64,000 bases of DNA from Saprospiraceae bacterium (GCA_016713025.1 JADJPZ010000004.1:3883001-3947000); one strand, 5' to 3'. Numbered from the stretch's first letter, positions 53,748 to 63,643 are shown. Notes: generated by a model not told the origin, from the sequence alone. Program-made: numbers and translations.

Positions 53748-55454
53748 ATGCAAAATTTTTTATACACCTATTCTATTTTTACAGTTAATTTTGCGATATC
53801 TTCTTTCCTTTGCTTTTGTGCCCATGCTCAATCCCGGTCTTTTGCAGGATTGCCCATTTTGCCTTCAAATAAAGAAATTGAATACAAGGGTAACTTAAAT
53901 CGCACAAAAGAATATAAAAGAATACGCTCCATTTATGAAAAACTGGTGGAAGCTAAAGGGGATCGAAGGATGCCAGTACCTCAGTTGAATTTGAGAAATG
54001 AAGTTGCATATGTAGCCAGCATGGATTATAGAAATATGGATATTTCGATAGAAAAACAAGCATACGATGTAGCAAATAAATTTGGAGACGAAGGAATAGC
54101 TTTTTTGTTAGCACACGAATTGACCCATTACTATGAGAAACATGGCTGGCGGTCTGAATATGCCGATGCTGTATCTGATCTTGAGACAGGTAAAGTATTA
54201 AGTACTTTGAATGATAAAATACTCAATGAAGTTCAAGCAGATGTATTAGGAGGTTTTTTAGCTTATTCAGCGGGTTTTGGTATCTTTGATAAAAGCGATT
54301 TACTCATCGATAGTTTATATAAGTCATATGGGAGAGAAGATAAGCTAAAGGGATACCCGTCAAAGCAAGATCGTATGAGCTTGGCAAAACGCAATCAAAA
54401 GCAGATAGTAAAACTTTCCAACGTTTTTGAAATGGCAAATCTTCTCGCCATCGTAGGAAGATATAAGGAAGCTTATAGTTATTATGGATATCTTCTTAAT
54501 AAATATCAATCCCAGGAACTTTATAACAACGCTGGTCTTACGTGTATGATGATTGCCAGTTCTATGTTAGATTCTGAAAGTCTTATGTTTGAACTCCCCG
54601 GTATTATGGACCTTGAGTTTTCAGGGAACTCCAGATCGGCTTCTACTTTTGACCAAGTCAACTCACTCATTAATGAAGCTTTAATACATTTTGAGACATC
54701 TATCATTATGAATAAAAAATACTTACCGTCTTATGTCAACAAAGTTTCAGCTCATATCATCAAGGCAGTAAACAATCCTCAATCGGAAATAGGCAACATA
54801 GCTTTAAAAAAAGGAAATCACATTATTGAAATTGAACTTGCTGAATTAAAAATACTTCATCCTGAGTTAGACTTCGGTAAATACGAAGATGAATTATTGA
54901 TTTTAAAATCTATATTGGCTTATATTGAAAATGATAAATCAACTTCAATAAATCTTATGACCAAAGCAAGCGACATGGGAAATGAAGTAGCTAAAAAGAA
55001 CCTGGCTATTCTTAAAGGTAGCCCAATGATTCCTGTTTCAGCTGATAAAGGACTTAAGGTGAATTTAGATGGCATGACAGTTGCTGAATATTTGTCTTCT
55101 GAATTGGTCAGCAGGGCTAAAATAGATATCGATACCTTAAATACATTTAGAATTGATGATGTGAAAACTGATAACTACAAAGTTTTGACTCATGATTATA
55201 AAGGCGATCAACAGAATATCGGTTACAATCTCGGTTTTGTAGTCAGTAAAAAAAGTATGACTACTCCATTCTTAAATAACCTGAAGTTGGGATCTGACAA
55301 ACAATCATTACTTGACCTTCTGGGTAAGTCCACGCGTTCTCTTTCTCATCTGGGAGGCGAAATATTATATTTCAAAGATATTTGTATTATCATTACCAAT
55401 AAAGATAATAAAATCGAAAAAGTAATCGATTTTAAAGAAGTTTTAAAACCCTAA
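53748..55454 (+). CDS. M48-family metalloprotease with C-terminal repeats
   Basis: The 568-residue secreted protein has a signal peptide (about 1-28, ending AHAQ) and a zinc peptidase domain with LLAHELTHYYEKHGW (HExxH at 123-127) and NEVQADVLGGF supplying the third ligand (E161), the M48 pattern. The following part is helical with TPR-like pairs (GRYKEAYSYYGYLLNKY), and the last 100 residues are beta-rich. Another ATG at 53744 is out of frame. It sits 11 bp before the GWGDKTGSGKD repeat gene, so they form an operon, opposite a caspase-TPR gene. Confidence 0.87.
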   Translation: MQNFLYTYSIFTVNFAISSFLCFCAHAQSRSFAGLPILPSNKEIEYKGNLNRTKEYKRIRSIYEKLVEAKGDRRMPVPQLNLRNEVAYVASMDYRNMDISIEKQAYDVANKFGDEGIAFLLAHELTHYYEKHGWRSEYADAVSDLETGKVLSTLNDKILNEVQADVLGGFLAYSAGFGIFDKSDLLIDSLYKSYGREDKLKGYPSKQDRMSLAKRNQKQIVKLSNVFEMANLLAIVGRYKEAYSYYGYLLNKYQSQELYNNAGLTCMMIASSMLDSESLMFELPGIMDLEFSGNSRSASTFDQVNSLINEALIHFETSIIMNKKYLPSYVNKVSAHIIKAVNNPQSEIGNIALKKGNHIIEIELAELKILHPELDFGKYEDELLILKSILAYIENDKSTSINLMTKASDMGNEVAKKNLAILKGSPMIPVSADKGLKVNLDGMTVAEYLSSELVSRAKIDIDTLNTFRIDDVKTDNYKVLTHDYKGDQQNIGYNLGFVVSKKSMTTPFLNNLKLGSDKQSLLDLLGKSTRSLSHLGGEILYFKDICIIITNKDNKIEKVIDFKEVLKP

Positions 55455-55465
55455 AAAATGTTCAA

Positions 55466-56647
55466 ATGAAAGTTTTTAAATTATTTTTCATCGTTTTAAT
55501 GTTTCCTATTGGACTATTTGCCCAATCTGAGACTATGCCTGTTATTCTTGTATCATCTGACTCAGATGTAATCTATCAGGGTAAATCCAAGGTAAAAGTC
55601 ATTCCCGGCAGTATCATGAATAAGTCAGGAAGCCTTGTGTTTAATCCTAAAGGAAGGGTAATTGTTTATCACAATTATTATTTTGTTGAAGTTACAGGTG
55701 ATAAAAGCCCTGTAGTTTTAGACAAGTTATTTGTAGATGATGGATCAAGGGTTTCTAAATCAGAACTGGCTTTTGGAGAAAAAATGAGTGATGCCGTTTA
55801 TAATGCATCTATCAGTGGTGTTGTAATGAAAAATCAAAATAATTTAGTTTCAGGCTGGGGTGACAAGACAGGAAGCGGCAAAGATGGTTGGGGCGACAAG
55901 ACAGGAAGCGGCAAAGATGGCTGGGGCGACAAGACAGGAAGCGGCAAAGATGGCTGGGGTGACAAGACAGGAAGCGGCAAAGATGGCTGGGGTGATAAGA
56001 CCGGAAGTGGCAAAGATGGCTGGGGTGACAAGACAGGAAGTGGAAAAGATGGTTGGGGTGACAAAACCGGAAGCGGAAAAGACGGATGGGGCGACAAGAC
56101 CGGAAGTGGAAAAGATGGTTGGGGCAAAAAAGACATAATGACCAGATCTTCGTGCCCGGGTGGCAATTATGTGGAGGGATCGAATGATTTAAGTTGGGAG
56201 CTGCTCAAAAGTACCAAAACTTATACTTTTGTGATCGAAGATATGGAGCATAACATCGTGTACACAACTCAGGTAAAAGGACAAGAATATGCTTTAGATA
56301 GTAAGATAGCTAATCTTAAGGTTGGCACAAAGTATGCTTGGTATGTACATCACCCTACAAAGAAGGAGGTGAGTACACCCGTATTTTTCTCCATCGTATC
56401 AAAAGAAATGGAAGATAAGACATTGAAATCAATTCAATCAGCCGACATTTATAAAAAATCAAATGCTGATATCAGATTATTGATGGAAGCTCATCAGATG
56501 GAAGAAGAAGGCTTCTTACTTTCTGCTCAGTCTAAATATAAAAAGGCCATGGTGATGTCTCCTAAAAATAGTTTGGCAAAAATGATGTACTCCTTATTTT
56601 GCAAGAATATGAATGAAGTTGAAAGTGCAGTAAAGGCGTTGAAGTAA
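55466..56647 (+). CDS. Secreted protein with eight GWGDKTGSGKD repeats
   Basis: The 393-residue product has a signal peptide (about 1-19), a beta-rich domain (20-125), eight perfect 11-residue repeats GWGDKTGSGKD (residues 130-217) closed by GWGKKD, an Ig-like domain (about 230-305, LSWELLKSTKTYTFVIEDMEHNIVYTTQV) and a helical TPR-like end. The Ig-like part resembles domains found next to caspase/CHAT proteins. The repeats, rich in Gly, Asp, Lys and Trp, may be a flexible linker or ligand-binding array. The role is unknown. Confidence 0.8.
   Translation: MKVFKLFFIVLMFPIGLFAQSETMPVILVSSDSDVIYQGKSKVKVIPGSIMNKSGSLVFNPKGRVIVYHNYYFVEVTGDKSPVVLDKLFVDDGSRVSKSELAFGEKMSDAVYNASISGVVMKNQNNLVSGWGDKTGSGKDGWGDKTGSGKDGWGDKTGSGKDGWGDKTGSGKDGWGDKTGSGKDGWGDKTGSGKDGWGDKTGSGKDGWGDKTGSGKDGWGKKDIMTRSSCPGGNYVEGSNDLSWELLKSTKTYTFVIEDMEHNIVYTTQVKGQEYALDSKIANLKVGTKYAWYVHHPTKKEVSTPVFFSIVSKEMEDKTLKSIQSADIYKKSNADIRLLMEAHQMEEEGFLLSAQSKYKKAMVMSPKNSLAKMMYSLFCKNMNEVESAVKALK
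55853..56116. repeat. Eight tandem 33-bp coding repeats
   Basis: The 264-bp array encodes GWGDKTGSGKD eight times with only synonymous differences between units (for example GGC/GGT, GAC/GAT, AGC/AGT). This shows selection on the protein and expansion by slippage or recombination. The opposite strand is also open here but is only a mirror of the array. Confidence 0.92.
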
Positions 56648-57015
56648 GAGTATATTTATACCTAAAAATCTAAAATGAATTTCCTATTCCAGACCAAAAT
56701 TACTGCAAAATAAGGCACTACGTTCATTTTTGACTTCGCACCATAGCGATGCTATGATTTGCCGTCAAAAATGCTTATTTTATTGTACTTTTGATCTTCA
56801 TTAAGGAACTCATTTTAGATATTTAGGTTATATTTATATTGCTTTAAAATCAATGTATTATGAACCTGACTTCAAAATAATCGACTTATTTAGCTCGCCT
56901 GCCCGCTTGTTAACATAGTTGTCAGGCAAGCTAAATTCGTTGATTATTTTATTGCCAGAACCATAATCTCTTGATTTACAACTAAGAAAAATTTTAAGCA
57001 TACTCTAAATCCTAA
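56648..57015. other. Convergent intergenic region with a hairpin and a MITE
   Basis: Between convergent genes. A long imperfect hairpin (CATTTTTGAC/GTCAAAAATG and ATAGC/GCTAT around 56726-56790, flanked by AAAATAAG/CTTATTTT) comes first and could terminate both genes, then a family A MITE to 57006. Confidence 0.55.
56820..57006. mobile_element. MITE family A, copy with an inserted palindrome
   Basis: Follows the 34214-34368 copy through TTTAAAATCAATGTATTATG, CTTCAAAATAATCG, GTTGATTATTTTAT and AACCATAATCTC to CATACTCT. The left end has decayed. A second inverted repeat (AGCTCGCCTGCC with GTCAGGCAAGCT, about 56892-56932) sits in the middle, showing one small element inserted in another. Confidence 0.7.
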
Positions 57016-60000
57016 TTATGGCTGCTTTTTTGATGCTGCCATTTTGGTTTCAATATATTGATTCATTTTAGAGTTGATGGTTTGCCAATCTGATGTGGTT
57101 CGGTATGGATCAAAATTATCGTCATTTTTATATACAAAACCATAATGGAACCCCATACTTTCAGCATTTTGAAGATGCTCTAAAGCTTCGTCCGGTTTGT
57201 TTAATCCGGCATTGGCTCTGGCAAGCATATATTCCAGATTCATATCTGTTTTGTTACTTTCTTTACACTTGTAAATCAATTCAATGGCTTTTTGATAATC
57301 ACCAAATCGAAGATGTAGCTTGATTATATCATTTTCTATCTCTTTTTTTAGAAATGGATGTGTATTGGCGATCTTTTCATATAATGTTATTGACTTTTCT
57401 TTTTCTCCATTTTTCATATAGTATTTTGCCAAAATGATGGCATCTTCATATTTAAGACTATTTGATTGCTCCAGTGTGGTCAAATGACTTAATGCTTTTT
57501 TAAACAAATATTCATGATCAGCACATTTAGCTGCTAAACTTCTGATGGAGTGGTTATCTTCTTGAAAATTTAAGTAAGACTCATAGTATTCCAGCGCTTT
57601 TTCATGTTTATGGGAGTGCAAATACAGATCTCCCAACTTAGTAAAAACGTCTGTTTTGATAAATTTATCAATAGTGGCTGACTCCACTATTTCTAACATT
57701 TCTATTCCCTTAGTCAGATATTTCTTAATTTTTTGCTGTATCACTAACTCTTCATTCGTCTTTGATTGAGCTAATCCTGTAAATATTTCTTTAGGTTGTT
57801 TCATGACGTATTTGTGCATAAGTAAGCCATATTTGTAAGCATAATGAGCAGTTTTTTGGACGTCTTCTGTATATTTGCTTAATGCCCATTCGTAGTGTTC
57901 CCCAAGGGCCTCATCCAACTCGTCAGGATAAACCTGACCAAATTTGTGGATTACGGTTTCAGCTGATTCTAATTCCATTTGACTCTGATACAATTTCCAC
58001 AGTTGTATATATGCTGCCTTTTCGGTAGGTTTCAGTTCAATACATTTTTGATATTGTTGCATGGCGAAGTGGTAATGATTCCATTTTTCATAAGTCCTTG
58101 CAAGAGAAAGATTGGGTTTATATATATCAAAATTGGAAGCCTCATAATACTTTAAAACATCTTCATGGAGTGTTACCCCTTTAGTCACATTTCTTATATG
58201 ATCGAATAATAAACTTTCTTGCAAATGAAATTTAATCGCAAGATTAAAATAATACTCTGAAAGACCATATTCTTCGGAATCACTTGCTATTTGACCCAGA
58301 TATTGGTAAACCATTGGGTTTTCCGGGTCTAAAATTACCACTTTTTCAAACCACTTTTTTGCTTCAATATCTTCTTTTTTGTCAAAATGGATTTTACCAA
58401 AGACAAAACAAGAAATAACATCATTTGATAACTTAGTTGTGTCAGGTGGAGATAAAATTTTATTAGGAACAATACTTTTAATCAATGGTAATATATTCAT
58501 CACTTCTTCATCAATACTCTCAAGGACTGCTTTTCTTTTGGTTGCGTCTTGATAATATTTTTCAGCCGTCTGATAGTCTTGCAGTTTAAGATATACGTCT
58601 CCTAACCTATCAAAGGGAACAAAATTATAACTATTAATTTTTATAGCTCTTTGATATTGCTCCTCTGCATAGAGGTAGTTACTTTTTATTGTGTATAAAT
58701 TTCCATCGATTATATAGGGAGTTGGTAAGTTTTCTTGTTTTTGAAAGGCAGTATCCACATATTCTTTTGCCTTAACAAAATCTTTTTTTATGTAATAAGC
58801 ATTGGCAAGATTGGAATATGGTATCGGCCATAGAGGTGCTATAGAATTGGCCCTCTCATAATAAGAAATAGCCGTATCCAATCTTCCATTTAAACTATTT
58901 AGTACACCCAGTTCATTGTGTATATATGCGGCACTTGAGTCTATAGATAAGGCCTTCTCTTGATATATAATGGCTGTATCTATTTGTGCTTTGAAATTAC
59001 CTTTAAATGGAGCTTTCAATCTGGCATTTAACCCACTCATGTATGCTCTTTGCATCTTTAATGAGGGAATGATAAGGTGGTCTTTTGGAAGCAATTTGAT
59101 GGCAATGTCGAGCATGTAAGGATACTGATCATAGGGCTTATCTATCTGTTTGTAATATTCTCTTTTTTCAAGCTCTGTTTCGTCTGCACTCAAGTATAGA
59201 TCTATGATCTCTTGCACTAAGTTGTACAGAGCCTTAGCAACAACCTGTTGAGATGGCACTGAGGATAGAGTCTTTTTATCGTATTCCTTTTCTTTAATTA
59301 ATGAATGCAAAAGCACATTTACAATTTCAGATACTGGTTTAGATGATAGTATTTTAAAGTCCGTATTTTGGTCCCTGGCCTTTGATATTGTGGTATTCCT
59401 AATATCTTCTTCCCGTTCATTATTGGGTTCAGCTGAAACACTTCTGGAGCCAGTGTCGGTACTGATTTCATTACTTGTTTGTTTAGCTGTCGTCACATTT
59501 TGAGTGCCGGCGGATGCTTTATATGAATTTAAAATGGTACCATTTGTTCCGCCTTTTACTACGGGATTTTGATTTTTTTTCTTGACTTTCAAAACAACTT
59601 CAGGCACGTTGCGATTTAAAAATGATTTAATTTCTCCAATGGTGATATTTCCATCCTTAGTTCCATCTACTCCGTCAGCTTCGCCCGACATGCCTCTGGT
59701 CAGAAAATATGAAAATGCACCTCTGCCATCACCCCAAATTTTATCTTCATAAGACAATTGCTGTTCATCGCAGGATGTCATTCGTACTTCATTGTCATCG
59801 ACCACCTGCTTCAGCTCCAGTAATACAAGATTACTGCCATCAAAATCAACTCCAGCGAGCTTACCTGAGTGGCATGCGTCGGTAATCAGGAAAACTTGAG
59901 CTTCTCGTTCCACGGACAAAGTATGTGCTGTTTTATTGAGATCGTCCAGAGACAGTGATCTGCCTATATAGTTCATATATCTTGAGTCGTTTGCCAAAAG

Positions 60001-60363
60001 GTAACCATATTGGAGCACTTTGCTTTCCATATCCCCGTGTCCTGCAAAATATATGTAAATCTGATCGTCTCTTTTAGCATTGGTTTTGAGCCATTCGAGT
60101 CCACTTACGATATCCCAGTAAGATGCTTTTTCATTGATTAAAACCTTCAATTGTTCAGCTGCCATATTTAATCCTGATGCTGAGAGACAAAATTCAGCAA
60201 ACGCTTCGGCATCTTTGTGGGCATGCTTTAATGATGTGATTTTTGGATCTTGGTATACAGAGACACCGATGACTAAGGCATAGGTTTTGGGACTCTTTGT
60301 TTGACCAAAAGAAATATTTATTACAAAGAAAAAGAGTGAGATAAAAATTGATACAATTTTCAA
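57016..60363 (-). CDS. Caspase-family peptidase with long TPR array
   Basis: The 1,115-residue secreted protein has a signal peptide (1-20) and a C14 caspase-like domain (about 25-275) with the catalytic dyad in IYFAGHGD (H109) and LITDACHSGKL (C164). A linker follows, then many TPR units (about residues 430-1095, for example AYIHNELGVLNSLNGRLDTAISYYERANSI). Such caspase-TPR proteins are likely periplasmic or outer-membrane here because of the signal peptide. No partner substrate is evident, although the convergent M48 and repeat protein genes look functionally related (TPR plus peptidase plus Ig-like domain). The gene is single. Confidence 0.88.
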   Translation of the reverse strand: MKIVSIFISLFFFVINISFGQTKSPKTYALVIGVSVYQDPKITSLKHAHKDAEAFAEFCLSASGLNMAAEQLKVLINEKASYWDIVSGLEWLKTNAKRDDQIYIYFAGHGDMESKVLQYGYLLANDSRYMNYIGRSLSLDDLNKTAHTLSVEREAQVFLITDACHSGKLAGVDFDGSNLVLLELKQVVDDNEVRMTSCDEQQLSYEDKIWGDGRGAFSYFLTRGMSGEADGVDGTKDGNITIGEIKSFLNRNVPEVVLKVKKKNQNPVVKGGTNGTILNSYKASAGTQNVTTAKQTSNEISTDTGSRSVSAEPNNEREEDIRNTTISKARDQNTDFKILSSKPVSEIVNVLLHSLIKEKEYDKKTLSSVPSQQVVAKALYNLVQEIIDLYLSADETELEKREYYKQIDKPYDQYPYMLDIAIKLLPKDHLIIPSLKMQRAYMSGLNARLKAPFKGNFKAQIDTAIIYQEKALSIDSSAAYIHNELGVLNSLNGRLDTAISYYERANSIAPLWPIPYSNLANAYYIKKDFVKAKEYVDTAFQKQENLPTPYIIDGNLYTIKSNYLYAEEQYQRAIKINSYNFVPFDRLGDVYLKLQDYQTAEKYYQDATKRKAVLESIDEEVMNILPLIKSIVPNKILSPPDTTKLSNDVISCFVFGKIHFDKKEDIEAKKWFEKVVILDPENPMVYQYLGQIASDSEEYGLSEYYFNLAIKFHLQESLLFDHIRNVTKGVTLHEDVLKYYEASNFDIYKPNLSLARTYEKWNHYHFAMQQYQKCIELKPTEKAAYIQLWKLYQSQMELESAETVIHKFGQVYPDELDEALGEHYEWALSKYTEDVQKTAHYAYKYGLLMHKYVMKQPKEIFTGLAQSKTNEELVIQQKIKKYLTKGIEMLEIVESATIDKFIKTDVFTKLGDLYLHSHKHEKALEYYESYLNFQEDNHSIRSLAAKCADHEYLFKKALSHLTTLEQSNSLKYEDAIILAKYYMKNGEKEKSITLYEKIANTHPFLKKEIENDIIKLHLRFGDYQKAIELIYKCKESNKTDMNLEYMLARANAGLNKPDEALEHLQNAESMGFHYGFVYKNDDNFDPYRTTSDWQTINSKMNQYIETKMAASKKQP

Positions 60364-60622
60364 TACTGGATTTTTTGGACCTTACAAAAGTAATTAAAAT
60401 ATTTATGCCAAACAGAAAATTGAATGCAAAATTTAATATCATAATTATGTAATTTACAACACATTATGATTTAAAATTTTTGCAGAATATTTTCTGTTCA
60501 CTATATAATGTCCAGACCTCTCCGAAAAATGTGTGTATAACAAATATTTCATCAATTTACCTCCGACCCACTTAAGGAGATCAGACGTCTGAAAAGAGAT
60601 AAAGGGTGCAAAAAGAGAAATC
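60364..60622. other. Intergenic region with MITE family B copy and a solo inverted end
   Basis: Holds 60411-60498 (family B) and GTGTGTATAACAAA at 60531-60544. The 60-residue frame on the minus strand that crosses it is made of these elements and is not a gene. Confidence 0.6.
60411..60498. mobile_element. MITE family B, copy 3
   Basis: AACAGAAAATTGAATGC at left; GCAGAATATTTTCTGTT at right, 88 bp, with an AT-rich centre ATCATAATTATGTAATTT. It is the best preserved copy of the family. Confidence 0.7.
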
Positions 60623-62794
60623 TCAGATTTTTTCAAATATAAAATTTGTCATTTTTGTATACAAATGTATGGTGGCATTATCTCCATAGATACCATGATT
60701 TCTGTTGGGATAATAGTAAGTATCAAACTGTTTGTTGGCTTTGATGAGAGCATTGGCCATTTCTACCGCATTTTGAAAATGAACATTATCATCTGCCATC
60801 CCATGAATCAGCAAATAGTTTCCCTTGAGTCTGTCCGCAAAATACACAGGTGAATTGTCAGCATAACCTTTGGCATTTTCGGCAGTGGTACGCATATATC
60901 TTTCCGTATAGACACTATCGTACCATTTCCAGTTGGTGACAGGTGCAACAGCTATAGCTGCTTTGAATACATCATTACCTTTGAGGATACAGAGCGAGGA
61001 CATATATCCTCCATAGCTCCAGCCAAAAATACCTATTCTTGCTTTGTCCACGTAAGGCTGCAAACCCATGTATTTGGCCGTTTCGATTTGATCCAAAGTC
61101 TCATAATGGCCTAACTGAAGATAAGTCATCTTTTTGAACGCTTCTCCTCGTGCACCTGTACCGCGTCCATCTACACATACTACGATGTACCCAGCCTGAG
61201 CGATCATTTGATTCCACCAGTATCCTGTGCTTTTCCAACTGTCAGTGACGGACTGACTACCCGGACCACTGTATTGTGTCATGAAAACCGGATACTTTCT
61301 GGTAGGATTGAAGTCTCTTGGCTTGATCATCCAGCCATTCAGCTTTACATTTTCTGACGTAGTAAATGTAAAAAACTCCACAGGAGACACACCGTACTCT
61401 TCCTGAGTTTTGGCATGATTAATATTGTCTTCGATGGTCCTTATTTTTTTACCTATACGATCATGCACTGTAAAAGTTGGAGCAGTATTGATAGTACTGT
61501 GATTGTTGCTGAAATAGTCAAATGTACTGCTGAACTGAGCTGAATTTGATCCTGAAAGGGTAGGTGTAAGATTAGTTATATTTTTACCATCAAGGTCAAC
61601 AGAAAATACATGCTTTTGTATAGGTGTTTTTTCAGCTGCCTGATAGTACACTTTTTTATTTTTTTCATCCACACCATAGAAGTTTGTCACATCATATGAC
61701 CCTGTGGTGAGTTTGACTTTTTGTTTTCCATCCATGCCCATGAGGTATATTTGGTTGTAGCCTTCTTTTTCAGATGACCATACAAAGTGTTTTCCATCCT
61801 TGAGGAAAGTAAGATCGTCGGAGATGTCGATGTAGTACTTATTGGTTTCTTCGTAGATGATGGATGATTTGCCGGATTTGATGTCGGCGACGTAAAGCTT
61901 AAGATTGTTTTGATGCCTGTTCATCTTGAAGATACAAAGTTTATTGGCATCTTGAGTCCATTTCATGCGTGGTATATACATATCGGAAAGGTCGCCAATG
62001 TCTGTTTTTTTGGACTTTCCTCGGGATAGTTCATACACCCATGCGGATACCTCGGCATTTTTTTCGCCTACCTTCGGATATTTGAACGTTTCGTTTTCAG
62101 GATACATACCATCTTTGAAAAGTTGCATAGTAAATTCCGGTACATTGGTCTCATCAAAACGTATATAAGCAATTTTTTTACTGTCAGGTGACCAGTAAAA
62201 TGCTCTGGTAAAGCTGAATTCTTCCTCATACACCCAGTCACACATACCATTGATGATTTTATTTTTGACGCCATCTGTAGTGACTTGAGTGATGTTCCCT
62301 GATTTTAAGTTTTGAAAATACAGATTATTGTTGAAAACAAAACCTACTTGCTCTCCATCCGGCGAAAATGCCGGATTGACCACTTTACCATGCGGGTAGA
62401 CTCTGGAAAGTGCTTTAGATTTCAAATCATATACATAACAGTTTGCCTTTGAAGAGTGCCTGTAGATGTCTTCGCTTTCAGACTCAATGAGAATTTTGGA
62501 TTCGTCATCACTGAAAGTGTATGTACCGATAGTTCCGGAATACCCGGCTTTATCCTTAAAATCCTTACCTTCAAACATAGTCTCTATCAAAGACCCTGTC
62601 GTGATATCAAATTTTTTGATGCCTCCGTCTTTAAGTGCAGAGTAATGTCTGCCATCTTTCATAAAATTGAAGCCGGGTACCGATTTTGTCCTGAAAACAA
62701 ACTTGGCATAGATATCGTCTATGGTGATGGGTTTCTGGGCAACACAAAGGTCAAAAATAGATAAAACGAAAAGGATACTGGTGATAATTCTCAT
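60623..62794 (-). CDS. Dipeptidyl peptidase IV-like serine peptidase (S9B)
   Basis: The 723-residue secreted enzyme has a signal peptide (1-19), an eight-bladed DPP-IV propeller (about 40-470) with the DWVYEEEF motif that binds the substrate N terminus, and an alpha/beta-hydrolase domain with GWSYGGYMS (S593), D668 in GMADDNVHF and H700 in NRNHGIY. It releases N-terminal dipeptides, often X-Pro, in the periplasm. All key residues are present and length is normal for Bacteroidota DPP-IV. Confidence 0.96.
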   Translation of the reverse strand: MRIITSILFVLSIFDLCVAQKPITIDDIYAKFVFRTKSVPGFNFMKDGRHYSALKDGGIKKFDITTGSLIETMFEGKDFKDKAGYSGTIGTYTFSDDESKILIESESEDIYRHSSKANCYVYDLKSKALSRVYPHGKVVNPAFSPDGEQVGFVFNNNLYFQNLKSGNITQVTTDGVKNKIINGMCDWVYEEEFSFTRAFYWSPDSKKIAYIRFDETNVPEFTMQLFKDGMYPENETFKYPKVGEKNAEVSAWVYELSRGKSKKTDIGDLSDMYIPRMKWTQDANKLCIFKMNRHQNNLKLYVADIKSGKSSIIYEETNKYYIDISDDLTFLKDGKHFVWSSEKEGYNQIYLMGMDGKQKVKLTTGSYDVTNFYGVDEKNKKVYYQAAEKTPIQKHVFSVDLDGKNITNLTPTLSGSNSAQFSSTFDYFSNNHSTINTAPTFTVHDRIGKKIRTIEDNINHAKTQEEYGVSPVEFFTFTTSENVKLNGWMIKPRDFNPTRKYPVFMTQYSGPGSQSVTDSWKSTGYWWNQMIAQAGYIVVCVDGRGTGARGEAFKKMTYLQLGHYETLDQIETAKYMGLQPYVDKARIGIFGWSYGGYMSSLCILKGNDVFKAAIAVAPVTNWKWYDSVYTERYMRTTAENAKGYADNSPVYFADRLKGNYLLIHGMADDNVHFQNAVEMANALIKANKQFDTYYYPNRNHGIYGDNATIHLYTKMTNFIFEKI

Positions 62795-63304
62795 TAGTGC
62801 ATATTGAGTTGAAGTGGAAAAATGTCTGACAAAAGTAGCAGAAAATACAATTTTCCATACATTTATAAGTAAATCATTTTATCGGATGAGCTGAAAAAGA
62901 CCTAAATTTCATTGCAGATTTTAAATTCAAGCTGAAAGGAAAGTGTGGTATAAAGGGATTAGTTGTTTATAGAAAATGGATAATTAAGCAATATGATTTC
63001 AAATGGCAGACAGATGCATTTTTTTGATAAATTATCACTATCCTCCGACAAATATATCAGTGGCATTTTTTTCATTTTTGAGCCCCGATGTACCAAATGT
63101 AACCCAAAACCATTTTGACTTACTATTTTATAGCAATTCGTTAATTAATTACATTTTCTGACCAAAGTTAATGAAAATTTATTGTTTTGTCAGTAATTTT
63201 TCTCATAAGCGTTGTACCTATTTGCATCACAGATGCTTCATGTATGGCATCGCAGGTGCAAACTGCGACGATCTATGCAAGCATGAGTGGATTGGAGGAA
63301 TCTA
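62795..63304. other. Intergenic region with the left 180-bp direct repeat
   Basis: The DPP-IV promoter region and the repeat at 63095-63274. Nothing else is recognised. Confidence 0.5.
63095..63274. repeat. 180-bp direct repeat, left copy
   Basis: Begins AAATGTAACC and ends CTGCGACGATCT; about 93 percent identical by eye to 63751-63930, equal in length, same orientation. It includes the small hairpin CATCGCAG/CTGCGA. It may be a duplicated intergenic segment or part of a dispersed repeat. Confidence 0.85.
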
Positions 63305-63643
63305 TCAGATTAAAAAGTAAATAAAACTAAGCAAAATTACTAATGGCACAAAAATCAGAGATATAATTTTATTATTCAACGTGTCTGATTCAAAATCTAA
63401 TCTTCTTAAAATTTGTTCTTTACTTACAATGTGAATAATCAAAAAATAAATTACAAGTAAAATTGGTATTAAGATTAGGCAAATCGAACTCTTAGAAATA
63501 CTGCCACTGGTCAGTAATGTAATTGATTTTGAAATAATAAAAAAAAGTATAATTATAATACTTCCTGATGCTCGAAAGTGCATATTTTCCATTCCAAATG
63601 AAACAGTCTTCCAAAAAAAATAGAAAAATTTAAAAAATATCAT
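63305..63643 (-). CDS. Hypothetical three-helix membrane protein
   Basis: The 112-residue product has three predicted membrane helices (about 26-48, 52-72 and 90-110) and no recognised motif. The gene sits exactly between the two 180-bp repeats, 30 bp from the left one and 107 bp from the right one. Whether it is expressed is uncertain; the composition is more A/T-rich than in neighbouring genes. Confidence 0.5.
   Translation of the reverse strand: MIFFKFFYFFWKTVSFGMENMHFRASGSIIIILFFIISKSITLLTSGSISKSSICLILIPILLVIYFLIIHIVSKEQILRRLDFESDTLNNKIISLIFVPLVILLSFIYFLI

Noticed and set aside
55853..56116. CRISPR-like regular array
   Set aside because: The units are contiguous with no spacers and encode an 11-residue repeat in a long gene with a signal peptide; this is a coding tandem repeat.
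55834..56166. 110-codon frame on the minus strand opposite the repeat array (LPLPVLSPQPS repeats)
   Set aside because: It is the mirror of the coding array; the plus frame has signal peptide, flanking domains and synonymous variation.
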